64,000 nucleotides of DNA. It comes from Micavibrio sp. Lineage in GTDB: Bacteria; Pseudomonadota; Alphaproteobacteria; Micavibrionales; Micavibrionaceae. Shown piece by piece: positions 9,106 to 17,559 of the stretch. The notes under the pieces were generated by a model, which made no database searches, was not told the DNA's origin, and worked only from the letters and a program-made list of their open reading frames with translations. Numbering within the stretch: the stretch's first letter is position 1; every line of letters starts with the position of its first letter. The translations under genes were made by a program, and so were the position numbers. Location: contig JALSJP010000005.1 in assembly GCA_026989265.1 (NCBI GenBank), positions 1-64,000 on the forward strand, read 5' to 3'.

Positions 9106-9627
9106 ATGATAGGTTTTATTAATAGATGCATAAAGAAAGAAGATGGTAGCACGGCTATAGAATTTAGCCTGCTAATGATGCCTTATATGCTTATTTCCTT
9201 GGCTATTATAGAGGTTTCCTTGATGTTTATGTCGGCTAGCCTTTTGGAGGGCGCGACTGATTCTGCTGCTCGTTTAATTCGCACTGGTCAGGTACAGCAA
9301 ACAGCGGGTGATCCTGAAACTATGTTTAGAAATGCGTTATGTAGCTATGCCGTAGTACTTATAGATTGCAACACTATGGTCATTGAGGTAACTACTTTGA
9401 CTAATTACGCAGATTATACTGCCCCTACATATGACGCTGGTGGCAATATGGTTACATCTGGTTTTGATGCTGGCGGGTCAAATGACAAGGTCTTAATCCG
9501 CGTTGCTTATAGCTATTCCATGATGACGCCGCTTGTGGGGACGCTGCTTAATGGCTCTGATGGCGCGACATTATTTGTTTCTACTATTGTGTTGCAGACA
9601 GAGCCTTATGAATTTCAGGGGGCTTAA
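9106..9627 (+). CDS. tadE: TadE-like pseudopilin
   Basis: TadE proteins are minor pseudopilins of the Flp/Tad type IVc pilus, processed by the prepilin peptidase. The 173-residue protein has a short charged leader, then GSTAIEFSLL at residues 14-23, a prepilin-peptidase-like site with the Glu five residues after the Gly. A membrane helix to about residue 45 and a periplasmic domain follow. It overlaps nothing and abuts the next gene, a second pseudopilin. It starts a run of Tad genes that goes to 21314. The assignment to TadE rather than TadF or TadG rests on length and the TxxEF motif. Confidence 0.85.
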   Translation: MIGFINRCIKKEDGSTAIEFSLLMMPYMLISLAIIEVSLMFMSASLLEGATDSAARLIRTGQVQQTAGDPETMFRNALCSYAVVLIDCNTMVIEVTTLTNYADYTAPTYDAGGNMVTSGFDAGGSNDKVLIRVAYSYSMMTPLVGTLLNGSDGATLFVSTIVLQTEPYEFQGA

Positions 9628-10155
9628 ATGCAGTTTCTTAAGAAAATATTATCAAAATGGATGTCAGAGGAAGATGCGGTTGCTGCGGTTGAGGCTGCGT
9701 TTATATTTCCTATTATGTTGACGTTATTTCTTGGGGTTTTTGATTTGGGTAACGCTATTTTGGCTAATCAAAAGACTATTAGAGCCTCTCAGGTGGTTGC
9801 TGATTTAGTGACAAGGAATAACATTGTAAATGACGCTGATATTGCCGAAGCTATAGAGGCTGGTAGGCTGGCGTTTGAGCCGATAGATACGGCAAGTTAC
9901 GGCATTGATATTGTAAGCATACGCTTTGATGAGGATGCGGGGAGTGAAGTTGTTTGGCGTGAGACATTTAATATGGTTGCTCCTGATGCTTTGGCGGCAG
10001 TGGCTGCGCTTGCTAGTGCGGATGATGGGGTCGTTATGGTCTCGGTCGCTTATGAATATAATCCTGTTTTTTCAGGGTTTGCAGTGGGGCAAATTCAGAT
10101 GAATGAAGTCGCATTTAGTAGAGGGCGCAGGACATCTGTTATTGCGCGAGAGTAA
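9628..10155 (+). CDS. Second TadE/TadG-type pseudopilin
   Basis: The start codon follows the stop of the previous gene directly. The 175-residue protein has an acidic leader, then AAVEAAFIFPIML at about residues 15-27, the pseudopilin cleavage-like motif with Glu, and a hydrophobic helix followed by a periplasmic region with QVVADLVTR. Two tandem TadE/F-like genes before a large vWA TadG is a usual Tad arrangement, so this may be the TadF equivalent. It is expected in the inner membrane and pilus base as a minor subunit. Confidence 0.8.
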   Translation: MQFLKKILSKWMSEEDAVAAVEAAFIFPIMLTLFLGVFDLGNAILANQKTIRASQVVADLVTRNNIVNDADIAEAIEAGRLAFEPIDTASYGIDIVSIRFDEDAGSEVVWRETFNMVAPDALAAVAALASADDGVVMVSVAYEYNPVFSGFAVGQIQMNEVAFSRGRRTSVIARE

Positions 10156-10185
10156 TAGGAAACAATAAGATATGGGAGTTAAGTT

Positions 10186-11568
10186 ATGTTGAAAAATATT
10201 CGTGATTATTGGGTGAGCACATCGGGGGCTATTGCTTTGATGTTTGGGCTTATGCTTCCTGTTCTTGTTGGTGCGGCGGGTCTGTCCTTGGATTATTCGC
10301 AAGCATTTCTTGTTAAACAGCGTTTGGCGCAAGCCTTGGACGCTGCGGCTTTGGCTGCTGCTGCTTCGTCAACGGATGAGGCTGTTATAACTCAAAAAGT
10401 TAAGGATTTCTTTGAGGCTAATTATCCGCCCGATAAGCTTGGCGTGACATTTGAGCCTGTTGTTAATGTTGTAGGTGATGAGATTATAGTAACAGGAGTG
10501 GCATATTATAACACTACTTTTCTAAGTGTGCTTGGCATTGATACTATTAATGTTAGTGCAGATACTACGGTTTTGCGTGAGGTTCAGGGCATTGAGGTTG
10601 TTCTTGTTATGGATAACACTGGTTCAATGAATACAAATAATAATATGGCAGCGTTGCGATCTGCTGCATCTAATTTCGTTTATATAATGCATGGCATAGA
10701 TACAGAAGATGGCGCTGCGGCAGATCCTTCTGAGCTTGATGCTATGGCGACAAGAGATAGCACTTATATAAAAATTGGGCTTGTCCCTTATAGTGCGTCG
10801 GTTAATGTTGGCCCTTATGGGCTTGGGGTGGATAAGAATGGCGATTATTATGGAGCGCCATTTGTAAATAACCCGCATGATATACCCTATACAACAACAT
10901 TTTGGAGCAGTGATTGGATGGGCTGTGTTTTGGCGCATGATTACCCCGATGATACACTAGACCACGCAGGGCCGTGGGATATGTATCGTTATTGCAGGGA
11001 TGTTGAGACTGATGCTCCTTATTGTCATTTAAAGAGTAATGGTCAGGTTAATGGTGTTCCTAATAACCGCTGCCTAAAAACGCCTTTAACGCCGCTTGTT
11101 ACCAGCCCAACTGAACTTAAGGAAAATATTGATGCAATGAAGGCTGCTGGGAATACATATGGTAATTACGGAATGGTCTGGGGTGGGCGCGTTCTTTCGG
11201 CAGATTTTCCATTTGAAGAGGGGGTGTCTTGGGATAATCAATATTGGCGCAAGGCTATTATAATGATGACTGATGGTAAAAACACTATGCATTATAAATA
11301 TTCTGCTTATGGGCCTACGCAAGACCATGATATTAATGCAAATGACCTTAATGATCGTTTTATTGATGTGTGTGATGATTTGAAGTCAAAGGGCGCAATA
11401 ATATACACTGTGACATTTTATTATAATGTAAATGAGAGCACAAAAGACTTTTATCGCCAGTGCGCAACATCGGAAGATTACTATCATGATGCACCAGATC
11501 AGGAAGATTTGATCAATGTGTTTGAGACAATTGGTCGTGAGCTTAGCAATTTATATATTAAGGATTAG
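10186..11568 (+). CDS. tadG: TadG-like protein with von Willebrand factor A domain
   Basis: The 460-residue protein starts with a Tad pseudopilin-like segment (SGAIALMFGLMLPVLVGAAG at about 13-32) and then DYSQAFLVKQRLAQALDAAA, typical of TadG. A von Willebrand factor A domain follows, with the MIDAS metal site DNTGS at residues 143-147 and a later MMTDGKNT strand. Such proteins sit at the inner membrane and periplasm and are needed for Flp pilus assembly. A cysteine-containing loop (CVLAH, YRYCRD, YCHLK) lies inside the domain. The next gene is convergent and only 7 bp away. Confidence 0.85.
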   Translation: MLKNIRDYWVSTSGAIALMFGLMLPVLVGAAGLSLDYSQAFLVKQRLAQALDAAALAAAASSTDEAVITQKVKDFFEANYPPDKLGVTFEPVVNVVGDEIIVTGVAYYNTTFLSVLGIDTINVSADTTVLREVQGIEVVLVMDNTGSMNTNNNMAALRSAASNFVYIMHGIDTEDGAAADPSELDAMATRDSTYIKIGLVPYSASVNVGPYGLGVDKNGDYYGAPFVNNPHDIPYTTTFWSSDWMGCVLAHDYPDDTLDHAGPWDMYRYCRDVETDAPYCHLKSNGQVNGVPNNRCLKTPLTPLVTSPTELKENIDAMKAAGNTYGNYGMVWGGRVLSADFPFEEGVSWDNQYWRKAIIMMTDGKNTMHYKYSAYGPTQDHDINANDLNDRFIDVCDDLKSKGAIIYTVTFYYNVNESTKDFYRQCATSEDYYHDAPDQEDLINVFETIGRELSNLYIKD

Positions 11569-11575
11569 TCAACTT

Positions 11576-12035
11576 TTATTGGTAAGAGAAGACTTTTTTT
11601 AGTAGGTCAGTAGTTCTTTTTGCAGGGTTGTTGCGTATTGCTGCTTCTTCTTGTCCAACATAGAAAAAGATACCATCCATTGCTTTTTCTATGACATAGG
11701 CATTTAGGTTGGTTTTTACATCTTTAGCAAATGGAATGTGGTCATATCTTTTTATAATATGGTTATATGCTTGAATAACTCCTGCATTTGCCAGAGCTTT
11801 ATTGACAATAGGTTGCATTTCTTTGCTAAGATTTAATCCCATAGATTGGCGCAGATACTGAGTTGCAGAGTTTTCTGAGCCAGTCAGAATGTTTTTTGCA
11901 TCAGTGATTGTCATGTCGCTAATCGCTGTGATGAATAGCTGTTTTGCCTTTGGTGTTGCTATTTCTGCGGCGCGGTTTAATCGCAATTCAAGGTCATTAG
12001 TGAGTGAGCCTAAACTTCACATCTCTAACTTGCAT
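11576..12035 (-). pseudogene. DUF4197-family gene, 5' part deleted and frameshifted
   Basis: An open frame of about 136 codons from 11986 matches the C-terminal two thirds of DUF4197 proteins: LRLNRAAE, DAIxxM-like ITAISDMTITDAKNILTG, ATQYLRQ, PIVNKAL, YVIEKAMDGIFF, EEAAIRNNPAKRTTDLLKKVF. Full members are about 220 residues with a signal peptide. Here the matching frame meets TGA upstream at about 12018-12020, and there is no proper start. An ATG at 12035 behind a weak AAGAG site opens a different frame of 12 codons. This fits an internal deletion that removed the signal peptide and N-terminal region and shifted the frame. The function of the intact family is unknown. Confidence 0.7.
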
Positions 12036-12234
12036 GGTTTTTCTCTTTTAATTTTAATGATGGATATATGTTTATAATAGCTTTATTTTTTGAAAATAAA
12101 ATAAGTTTTTCTGCTTTTGTTAAGTCTTTTTTAAGTAATACTGAGCTATGATTAGATAACGGTTAAGGGGCTTCACGTTTAGCATTGAAGTGTTAGTTTA
12201 ATCGGTAAAATTAAATCTTATGAAGGAGATAAAC

Positions 12235-12423
12235 ATGTTTACTAAATTAATCGCTTGGAAAGAAGCTTATTTAAAAGATGAAAACGGTGCAACGGCTATT
12301 GAGTATGGCTTAATTGCAGCGGGAATTGCAGTGGCTATTGCTGTTACTGTTGGTCTTGTCGGTGATGAGCTTGTGGCAATGTTTGAAGGTGTTCAAACCG
12401 AGCTAGAAACAGCTAATGCTTAA
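12235..12423 (+). CDS. flp: Flp/Fap-type major pilin
   Basis: This is the structural subunit of the Tad pilus. The precursor has 62 residues: an 18-residue charged leader ending in Gly, then ATAIEYGLIAAGIAVAI, the class IVb Flp motif with Glu at mature position 5 and Tyr at 6. Cleavage after Gly18 would leave a 44-residue mature pilin. The ATG at 12235 has a strong AAGGAG site seven bases upstream; an in-frame upstream ATG at 12220 lacks one. An intrinsic terminator follows 46 bp after the stop, as expected for an abundant, partly separate pilin transcript. Confidence 0.95.
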   Translation: MFTKLIAWKEAYLKDENGATAIEYGLIAAGIAVAIAVTVGLVGDELVAMFEGVQTELETANA

Positions 12424-12468
12424 TATCTAAGTATTGTTAAAAAGTTTAAGTTAAGTAGAAAATAGGAA

Positions 12469-12496
12469 GTCCGTCATTTATATGGCGGGCTTTTTT
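12469..12496 (+). terminator. Intrinsic terminator after flp
   Basis: A 9-bp stem (GTCCGTCAT / ATGGCGGGC, with two G-T pairs) around a TTAT loop is followed by six T residues at 12491-12496. It probably limits readthrough from the pilin gene into cpaA and so sets a high pilin to machinery ratio. Confidence 0.85.
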
Positions 12497-12536
12497 ACTA
12501 TCGATTTTCATGCAAATTTAATGTATTATCATTTGC

Positions 12537-13106
12537 ATGGTCTTACTTATTATTTTTCTAATTTGCGTATTCATAACATTATTCGTCGGAGTTCTAGCGG
12601 GGCTTTCCGATATTCGCTCTATGAAGATCCCAAACAGCTATAGCATATATATTATCGCGGCGTTTCTTGTGGCTTATCTAGGGCTATATTTTGCTGGTCA
12701 TGCTGGGGTGTTTTCATCTATTTGGTCTCATATTCTATCGGCTGGCTTAATGTTTTTGGCTACGGCTGTTTTATTCGGGCTTAAAATTATTGGGGCGGGG
12801 GATTCTAAATTTGCAACGGCTTGTGCATTTTGGATTGGCGCGAAATATTTAACTATATTTCTATTTTTTATGACGCTTGGCGGAGGGGTGCTGGGCATTA
12901 TTGCGCTTTATATAAAGCGTAAAAAACCGTTTAAATCTCCGAGGGAGGGGAGCTGGGCTGCGCAGGTGCAAAGCGGGGCGGATAAAGTTCCTTACGGCGT
13001 TGCAATTACTTTTGGCATGGTTATTGCTTTTATCTATGCAGGGTATTTTTCGCCTGATGTGCTATCTTCTTTTATTGATGTGCCTTCGGAGGAAAATGGT
13101 TCATGA
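12537..13106 (+). CDS. cpaA: Tad prepilin peptidase (CpaA/TadV)
   Basis: This short, aspartic-type prepilin peptidase lacks an N-methylation domain and cleaves the Flp leader and pseudopilin leaders at the inner membrane. The 189 residues contain about five membrane segments. The two catalytic aspartates are in SDIRSMKIPN (Asp25) and IGAGDSK (Asp89, the GxGD motif). The gene lies 41 bp after the flp terminator and begins the machinery operon. The start ATG at 12537 has no strong ribosome-binding site. Confidence 0.93.
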   Translation: MVLLIIFLICVFITLFVGVLAGLSDIRSMKIPNSYSIYIIAAFLVAYLGLYFAGHAGVFSSIWSHILSAGLMFLATAVLFGLKIIGAGDSKFATACAFWIGAKYLTIFLFFMTLGGGVLGIIALYIKRKKPFKSPREGSWAAQVQSGADKVPYGVAITFGMVIAFIYAGYFSPDVLSSFIDVPSEENGS

Positions 13107-13220
13107 ATTATTAACCAACTGATTATATCATTAGTGTATTGGCTATTTTCTGGTTCACTTCATTATTTCTTGAGTATCTAAACGCAAGTATTTCAAGTCC
13201 TAAGGGCGAGGTTTATAAAT

Positions 13221-14102
13221 ATGAATAAAAATATTTTAATTGTATTGGGCGGGGCTGTTTTGGCGGCTGTTTTGGTTGCTGTTTTAGTGCAGGTAACGCT
13301 TGGCGGGAAAAAGCCAGTTTCTAAAGCCCCTGAAAATGCAGTAGAGGTTTTGGTCGCGGCAAAGGATTTGAAAAAAGGTCTAAAGCTTAAGGGCGAGGAT
13401 ATGGCGTGGAGGAAATGGTCTGACGATGCTTTGTTTAAGGGCGCTATTATCCGTAAGGATGATCAAAAAACAAGCGCGGCACTTAAGGGACGTTTGGACA
13501 GGAGTTTTTCTGAGGGTGAGGCACTTGTAAGGAAGGCTATATTTAAGAGTAAGGGCAATTATGTTGCCGCCAAGCTTAAAGAGGGTGAGCGTGCAATATC
13601 TATTAAATTAAAAGCCGAGGACATGGTTGCAGGATTCCTTAGCCCTGGAAGTTATGTTGATGTTATTTTAACTTATAAACATAGGGTTTCTCTTGATCGT
13701 AATGAAACTTCAAATGTTAAGGATATGATAGCTCTTAACATTGCGAATCTTGCTACTGAAACTATTTTGGATAATGTTCGCGTGCTTGCTATTGACCAAA
13801 AGGCAGAGAAAAAATCAGATGATAAGGTTAAGGTTGGTAAGACTGTTACTTTGGCGGTGTCTATCCGTGATGCCGAGGCTTTGGCTCTTGCATCTGAGAT
13901 GGGGTCATTGACTTTGGCACTTCGCGGGGTTGGTGATGATGCTGTTAATAAAGATGCAAACGCACTTACAGATGCTCGCCTAATATCTGTTGATGATGAA
14001 ATTCATGATAAATATCTTGAGATTAAAAAAGAGAGCGGCGTTAATTTAAATAGCGTTAAAATTTATAATGGGGCGCAGGTGGAAATAATTCCTGTGCGCT
14101 AA
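13221..14102 (+). CDS. cpaB: Flp pilus assembly protein CpaB/RcpC
   Basis: CpaB is a periplasmic, inner-membrane-anchored protein thought to link the Tad machinery to the secretin. The 293-residue protein has an N-terminal membrane helix (about 5-25) and then an SAF-type domain: VEVLVAAKDLKKGLKLKGED at about 41-60, and a pair of antifreeze-like beta blocks. EGERAISIKLKAEDMVAGFLSPGSYVDVIL follows in two parts, matching the family's central GYVxPGxxVDV region. It lies 9 bp before the next start and is clearly in the operon. Confidence 0.9.
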   Translation: MNKNILIVLGGAVLAAVLVAVLVQVTLGGKKPVSKAPENAVEVLVAAKDLKKGLKLKGEDMAWRKWSDDALFKGAIIRKDDQKTSAALKGRLDRSFSEGEALVRKAIFKSKGNYVAAKLKEGERAISIKLKAEDMVAGFLSPGSYVDVILTYKHRVSLDRNETSNVKDMIALNIANLATETILDNVRVLAIDQKAEKKSDDKVKVGKTVTLAVSIRDAEALALASEMGSLTLALRGVGDDAVNKDANALTDARLISVDDEIHDKYLEIKKESGVNLNSVKIYNGAQVEIIPVR

Positions 14103-14126
14103 ATTTACAAAATGAAAGAAAGAGCC

Positions 14127-15608
14127 ATGACAGCTTTATATTCGAAAATGTTGAAATTTTTTATTGTTGCTTTGATGCTTGTATCGGGCAGCTCTCTTGT
14201 TCATGCCTCAAAGGGTGATCTTGTTTCCGCTAAAAGCTCTATGAAAAAGCACTCGCCTTTAAGTGTTACTTTGGGTAAGGCGGAGCTTGTGAATTTGCCT
14301 GAAAATGTTTCTGATATCCTTGTCGCAAATCCTGCTATTGCTGATGTGCAGGCTGTTAAATCTGATAGGCTTTATATTGTTGGCTTGGAGATAGGGGATA
14401 CTAATATCATTGTTTTGGATAGCTCTGGCGATATTGTAAAGCGCATTGATGTTCATGTGTCTTATGACTTGCAAGCGATACAAAGCCTTGTAGATAGCTT
14501 GTTTCCTAATGAGAGCGTGCAAATTGGCTCGATTCATGACCAAATATTATTGACAGGCACAGTTTCTAATCCCTCGGTTGCGGGCAAGATAAGCAGCCTT
14601 GTTGCGCATTATGTTAGCGATCTGCAAGATATGGATAATAAATCCATTGATGAGCTTATTGCTAATTTGCTTGAGGTTAGGGGAGAGCAGCAGGTAATGC
14701 TTAAAGTGCGGATAATAGAGGCGGAGCGCAGCGTTATTAAAGAGCTTGGCATGGATTTAAAATCTAATGATCCAAATGAGCTTGCGACTGCAACATTATT
14801 TGGTAACTTACCATTTAATAGTACGGGCGGGAGCGGTAAAGCTCTTGGCTTTGGCGGGGCTAATGGTTTGACCTTATCTCAAGATGCTATTGGCGCGGCG
14901 AGTGCGTTTTTTGATACGAATATAAGCGGTATAGGCACGCTTGGTTTATTTTTAGAGGCTTTGGACGAGGAAAATTTAATCAATGTACTTGCCGAGCCTA
15001 ATTTGACGGCTGTATCAGGGCAACAAGCAGGTTTCCTTGCGGGCGGCGAGTTTCCTGTTCCCACGGGGCGCGATCAGTTTGGCAATATAACTATTGAATT
15101 TCGTGAGTTTGGCGTATCGCTTAATTTCAAGCCGATAGTGCTTTCTGATGATCGTATTAATCTGCAGCTTAATACCGAGGTTTCATCTTTGAATAACAGC
15201 AATGCGGTTGTGCTTTCTGATTTGACTATACCTGGATTAGATATTCGCCGCGCGGAGACTACTATTGAAATGCCAAGCGGCGGCAGTCTTATGATTGCGG
15301 GGCTATTACAATCTCAAACAGCTAAGGGCATGTCTGGCTTACCCGGTATTAAAAATACTCCCGTTCTTGGTGATTTGATTTCTTCTGAGAGCTTTCGGCG
15401 CGATGAAACTGAAATGGTCGTTATTGTAACTGCTTATCTAGTTGAGCCTTTTGCCGATAAAACCGAGGCGAAAAAAATTGATAATAAGCCCGTAGAAGAT
15501 AGCCGCGCATTAGCTCAGGTTTTTAAGGCAAATATCAGGAATAATTTTGATATTAGTGATAATGAGGTTTTTGCTAAAAGCTCTGTTTATGGTTATATTT
15601 TAGACTAA
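14127..15608 (+). CDS. cpaC: Tad outer-membrane secretin CpaC/RcpA
   Basis: This is the secretin that forms the outer-membrane pore for the Flp pilus. From ATG 14127 (GAAAGAAAGAG site upstream; the in-frame ATG at 14112 has none) the protein has 493 residues with a cleavable signal peptide to about residue 27. An N-terminal pilus-formation domain (LPENVSDILVANPAIADVQ) and a BON-like region follow. The secretin core has VLAEPNLTAVSGQQAGFLAGGEFPVP and the C-terminal GLDIRRAETTIEMPSGGSLMIAGLL with DETEMVVIVTAYLV. The motifs are complete. Confidence 0.95.
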   Translation: MTALYSKMLKFFIVALMLVSGSSLVHASKGDLVSAKSSMKKHSPLSVTLGKAELVNLPENVSDILVANPAIADVQAVKSDRLYIVGLEIGDTNIIVLDSSGDIVKRIDVHVSYDLQAIQSLVDSLFPNESVQIGSIHDQILLTGTVSNPSVAGKISSLVAHYVSDLQDMDNKSIDELIANLLEVRGEQQVMLKVRIIEAERSVIKELGMDLKSNDPNELATATLFGNLPFNSTGGSGKALGFGGANGLTLSQDAIGAASAFFDTNISGIGTLGLFLEALDEENLINVLAEPNLTAVSGQQAGFLAGGEFPVPTGRDQFGNITIEFREFGVSLNFKPIVLSDDRINLQLNTEVSSLNNSNAVVLSDLTIPGLDIRRAETTIEMPSGGSLMIAGLLQSQTAKGMSGLPGIKNTPVLGDLISSESFRRDETEMVVIVTAYLVEPFADKTEAKKIDNKPVEDSRALAQVFKANIRNNFDISDNEVFAKSSVYGYILD

Positions 15609-15632
15609 TTTAACAATTAAGGTGGAAATTCA

Positions 15633-16274
15633 ATGACATATCTTTTGAATATCAGTGTAGCTTTTCTTGCTGTGGGCATTTTGTCAGGGTGCAGCATGTA
15701 TTCGCCAAGCAGCGTAAACGAAACACCTGTAAGGGTTAGTGAGGAAATAAGCACATATGATATCGCTGTTTTGGATATTGATGATGCATTTATAAACTCG
15801 CTTGCGCGGCATTATTCAAAGCATGGTGGCTCGCCAATGGAAATTGTGGTTACCTATGATCCTAAATCTCGTAGCAATACTGCTATGCACGCCACTAATA
15901 AGGCTGCGGGTATAGTTTCTGATTTGCGCGGAAGCGGGGTTAGTAGTGTGAAGGCTGGGATTTTGCCTGTGAATTTACAAGGTAACGATTCTAGGCTTAT
16001 GGTCTCGTATTCTGCCATTACCGCGCATGCTCCAAAGGGTTGTGATGTGGCTATGGATGGAATGGATGGTAATTTGAAAGGCACAAACCCTGATTATAAA
16101 ATGGGGTGCGCTATAGATACTATGCTTGTGCGACAAATTGCAAAGCCTGCACATTTATTAGGGCGAGGTGCGACTTCGCAAACATCAGATGGGCGCGCGG
16201 CGGTGTATGTTGTTGACGGATATAGATCTGGGGCGCAAAATGAATCTCTTGAAGGTTTTGATGCATCAGATTGA
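15633..16274 (+). CDS. cpaD: Pilus assembly lipoprotein CpaD
   Basis: CpaD is a periplasmic/outer-membrane lipoprotein of alphaproteobacterial Tad loci, thought to help the secretin. The 213-residue protein starts with a lipoprotein signal ending LSGC, so the lipidated Cys is at about residue 20. It has the family's VTYDPKSRSNTAMHA and AGIVSDLRGSGV blocks and a GCxxxxNLxxM-like metal/cysteine region (DYKMGCAIDTMLVRQIAKP). It sits between cpaC and cpaE with a GGTGG-type site before the ATG. Identity rests on length, the lipobox and the conserved position. Confidence 0.85.
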   Translation: MTYLLNISVAFLAVGILSGCSMYSPSSVNETPVRVSEEISTYDIAVLDIDDAFINSLARHYSKHGGSPMEIVVTYDPKSRSNTAMHATNKAAGIVSDLRGSGVSSVKAGILPVNLQGNDSRLMVSYSAITAHAPKGCDVAMDGMDGNLKGTNPDYKMGCAIDTMLVRQIAKPAHLLGRGATSQTSDGRAAVYVVDGYRSGAQNESLEGFDASD

Positions 16275-16296
16275 GTAGTTTTATAAGGTAGAGTAA

Positions 16297-17550
16297 ATGA
16301 GTGGTACAGAAAACCAAATAGCAGATATATTATTGCCAAGTGCAAGCATTTGCGTGTTTTCACAAGACAGTGATACGATTAAATCAATTGAGCTATTAAA
16401 AGATGATTGGCGCTTTGCCCGTGTTGATATTAATATTGTGGATGGCGGCGTTGATAATGCTATTGAACAATTTAAAAAAGATGGGGCGAGTGACCTAATA
16501 ATCTTACAAACAGATGATATTGATGATAGTTTTACGGGGCGTTTGGGCGAGCTATCGAATTATTGTGATGATGATACTGATGCTATAATTATTGGGCCTG
16601 TTAATGATGTTTATCTTTATCGCCAGCTAATTGATATGGGCGTTAGTGATTATCTTGTGCGCCCCATATCTCCTGAAGTTATAAAAGAGGTTATTGCTAA
16701 GGCTCTTATTTCTAGGCTTGGAGTATCCGATAGCCGTTTAGTCGCTTTTATAGGAGCAAAAGGCGGTGTTGGGACTTCTTCATTGGCGCAAATATGCAGC
16801 TTGATTGCATCTGATATTATGGAGCAGAAAACCCTCCTTATGGATGGAGGTGGTGGCTGGTCACCATTAAGCGTTGGTATGGGTTTTGATCCTGCTACTA
16901 CTTTGCCCGAGGTATCAAATGCGGTTCTATCTGGCGATGAGGACGCCCTTGAGCGCATGTTCCATGATGTTTCAGATAAGCTTACTGTACTTGCTAGCGG
17001 CGCGGATACTATGCTTGATCCTAGTATTAGCTCTAAAAACTATGAGGCTGTGATTGATAATATTATGGTTAAGTCTCCTGTGGTTTTTGTGGATTTATCA
17101 TCTTCGGAATCGGCAATTAAGAAAATGGTGCTTTCTCGGGCGCATCATATAATAGTTATTAGCTCGCCAACAGTTACATCTCTGCGGTTTTGTCGTAGTT
17201 TACTTAAAGAAATTTCAGAAGTTAGGGGCGGGGATATAGATGATGTCTCACTGGTTATAAATCAGGTCGGAGTTTGCAAGGCAAATGAGGTTAGCAACGA
17301 TGATATAGAAAAAGCATTAGAGCTTGCGCCATCTGCTAGCATTGATAACGCCCCATCATTATTTTTTAAGTACGAAAGTGAGATAATGGGCATTATTTCT
17401 GATAAGGATTCCTCGCGTCTAGTAACTGCGTTTCTGCCGATTTTGGGGGAAACTATATCTGGTGAGGGCAATTATATAGGCGATAGTGAAGATAAAAATT
17501 CAAGTATTTTTGGCGGTTTTTTAAATAAATTAAAACCTAAATCTAAATAG
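16297..17550 (+). CDS. cpaE: Pilus localization ATPase CpaE/TadZ
   Basis: CpaE has an atypical receiver-like N-terminal domain and a MinD/ParA-like ATPase domain, and it places the Tad machinery at the pole. In this 417-residue protein the N-terminal domain spans about 10-140 without a clear receiver phospho-Asp context. The ATPase domain starts with AFIGAKGGVGTSSLAQ (deviant Walker A) at about 149-164, followed by TLLMDGGGGWSPLS. The usual DLD after strand 2 is altered to DGG, so ATP hydrolysis may be reduced. FVDLSSSES is the Walker B region. Confidence 0.9.
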   Translation: MSGTENQIADILLPSASICVFSQDSDTIKSIELLKDDWRFARVDINIVDGGVDNAIEQFKKDGASDLIILQTDDIDDSFTGRLGELSNYCDDDTDAIIIGPVNDVYLYRQLIDMGVSDYLVRPISPEVIKEVIAKALISRLGVSDSRLVAFIGAKGGVGTSSLAQICSLIASDIMEQKTLLMDGGGGWSPLSVGMGFDPATTLPEVSNAVLSGDEDALERMFHDVSDKLTVLASGADTMLDPSISSKNYEAVIDNIMVKSPVVFVDLSSSESAIKKMVLSRAHHIIVISSPTVTSLRFCRSLLKEISEVRGGDIDDVSLVINQVGVCKANEVSNDDIEKALELAPSASIDNAPSLFFKYESEIMGIISDKDSSRLVTAFLPILGETISGEGNYIGDSEDKNSSIFGGFLNKLKPKSK

Positions 17551-17559
17551 TGAGGCTAT

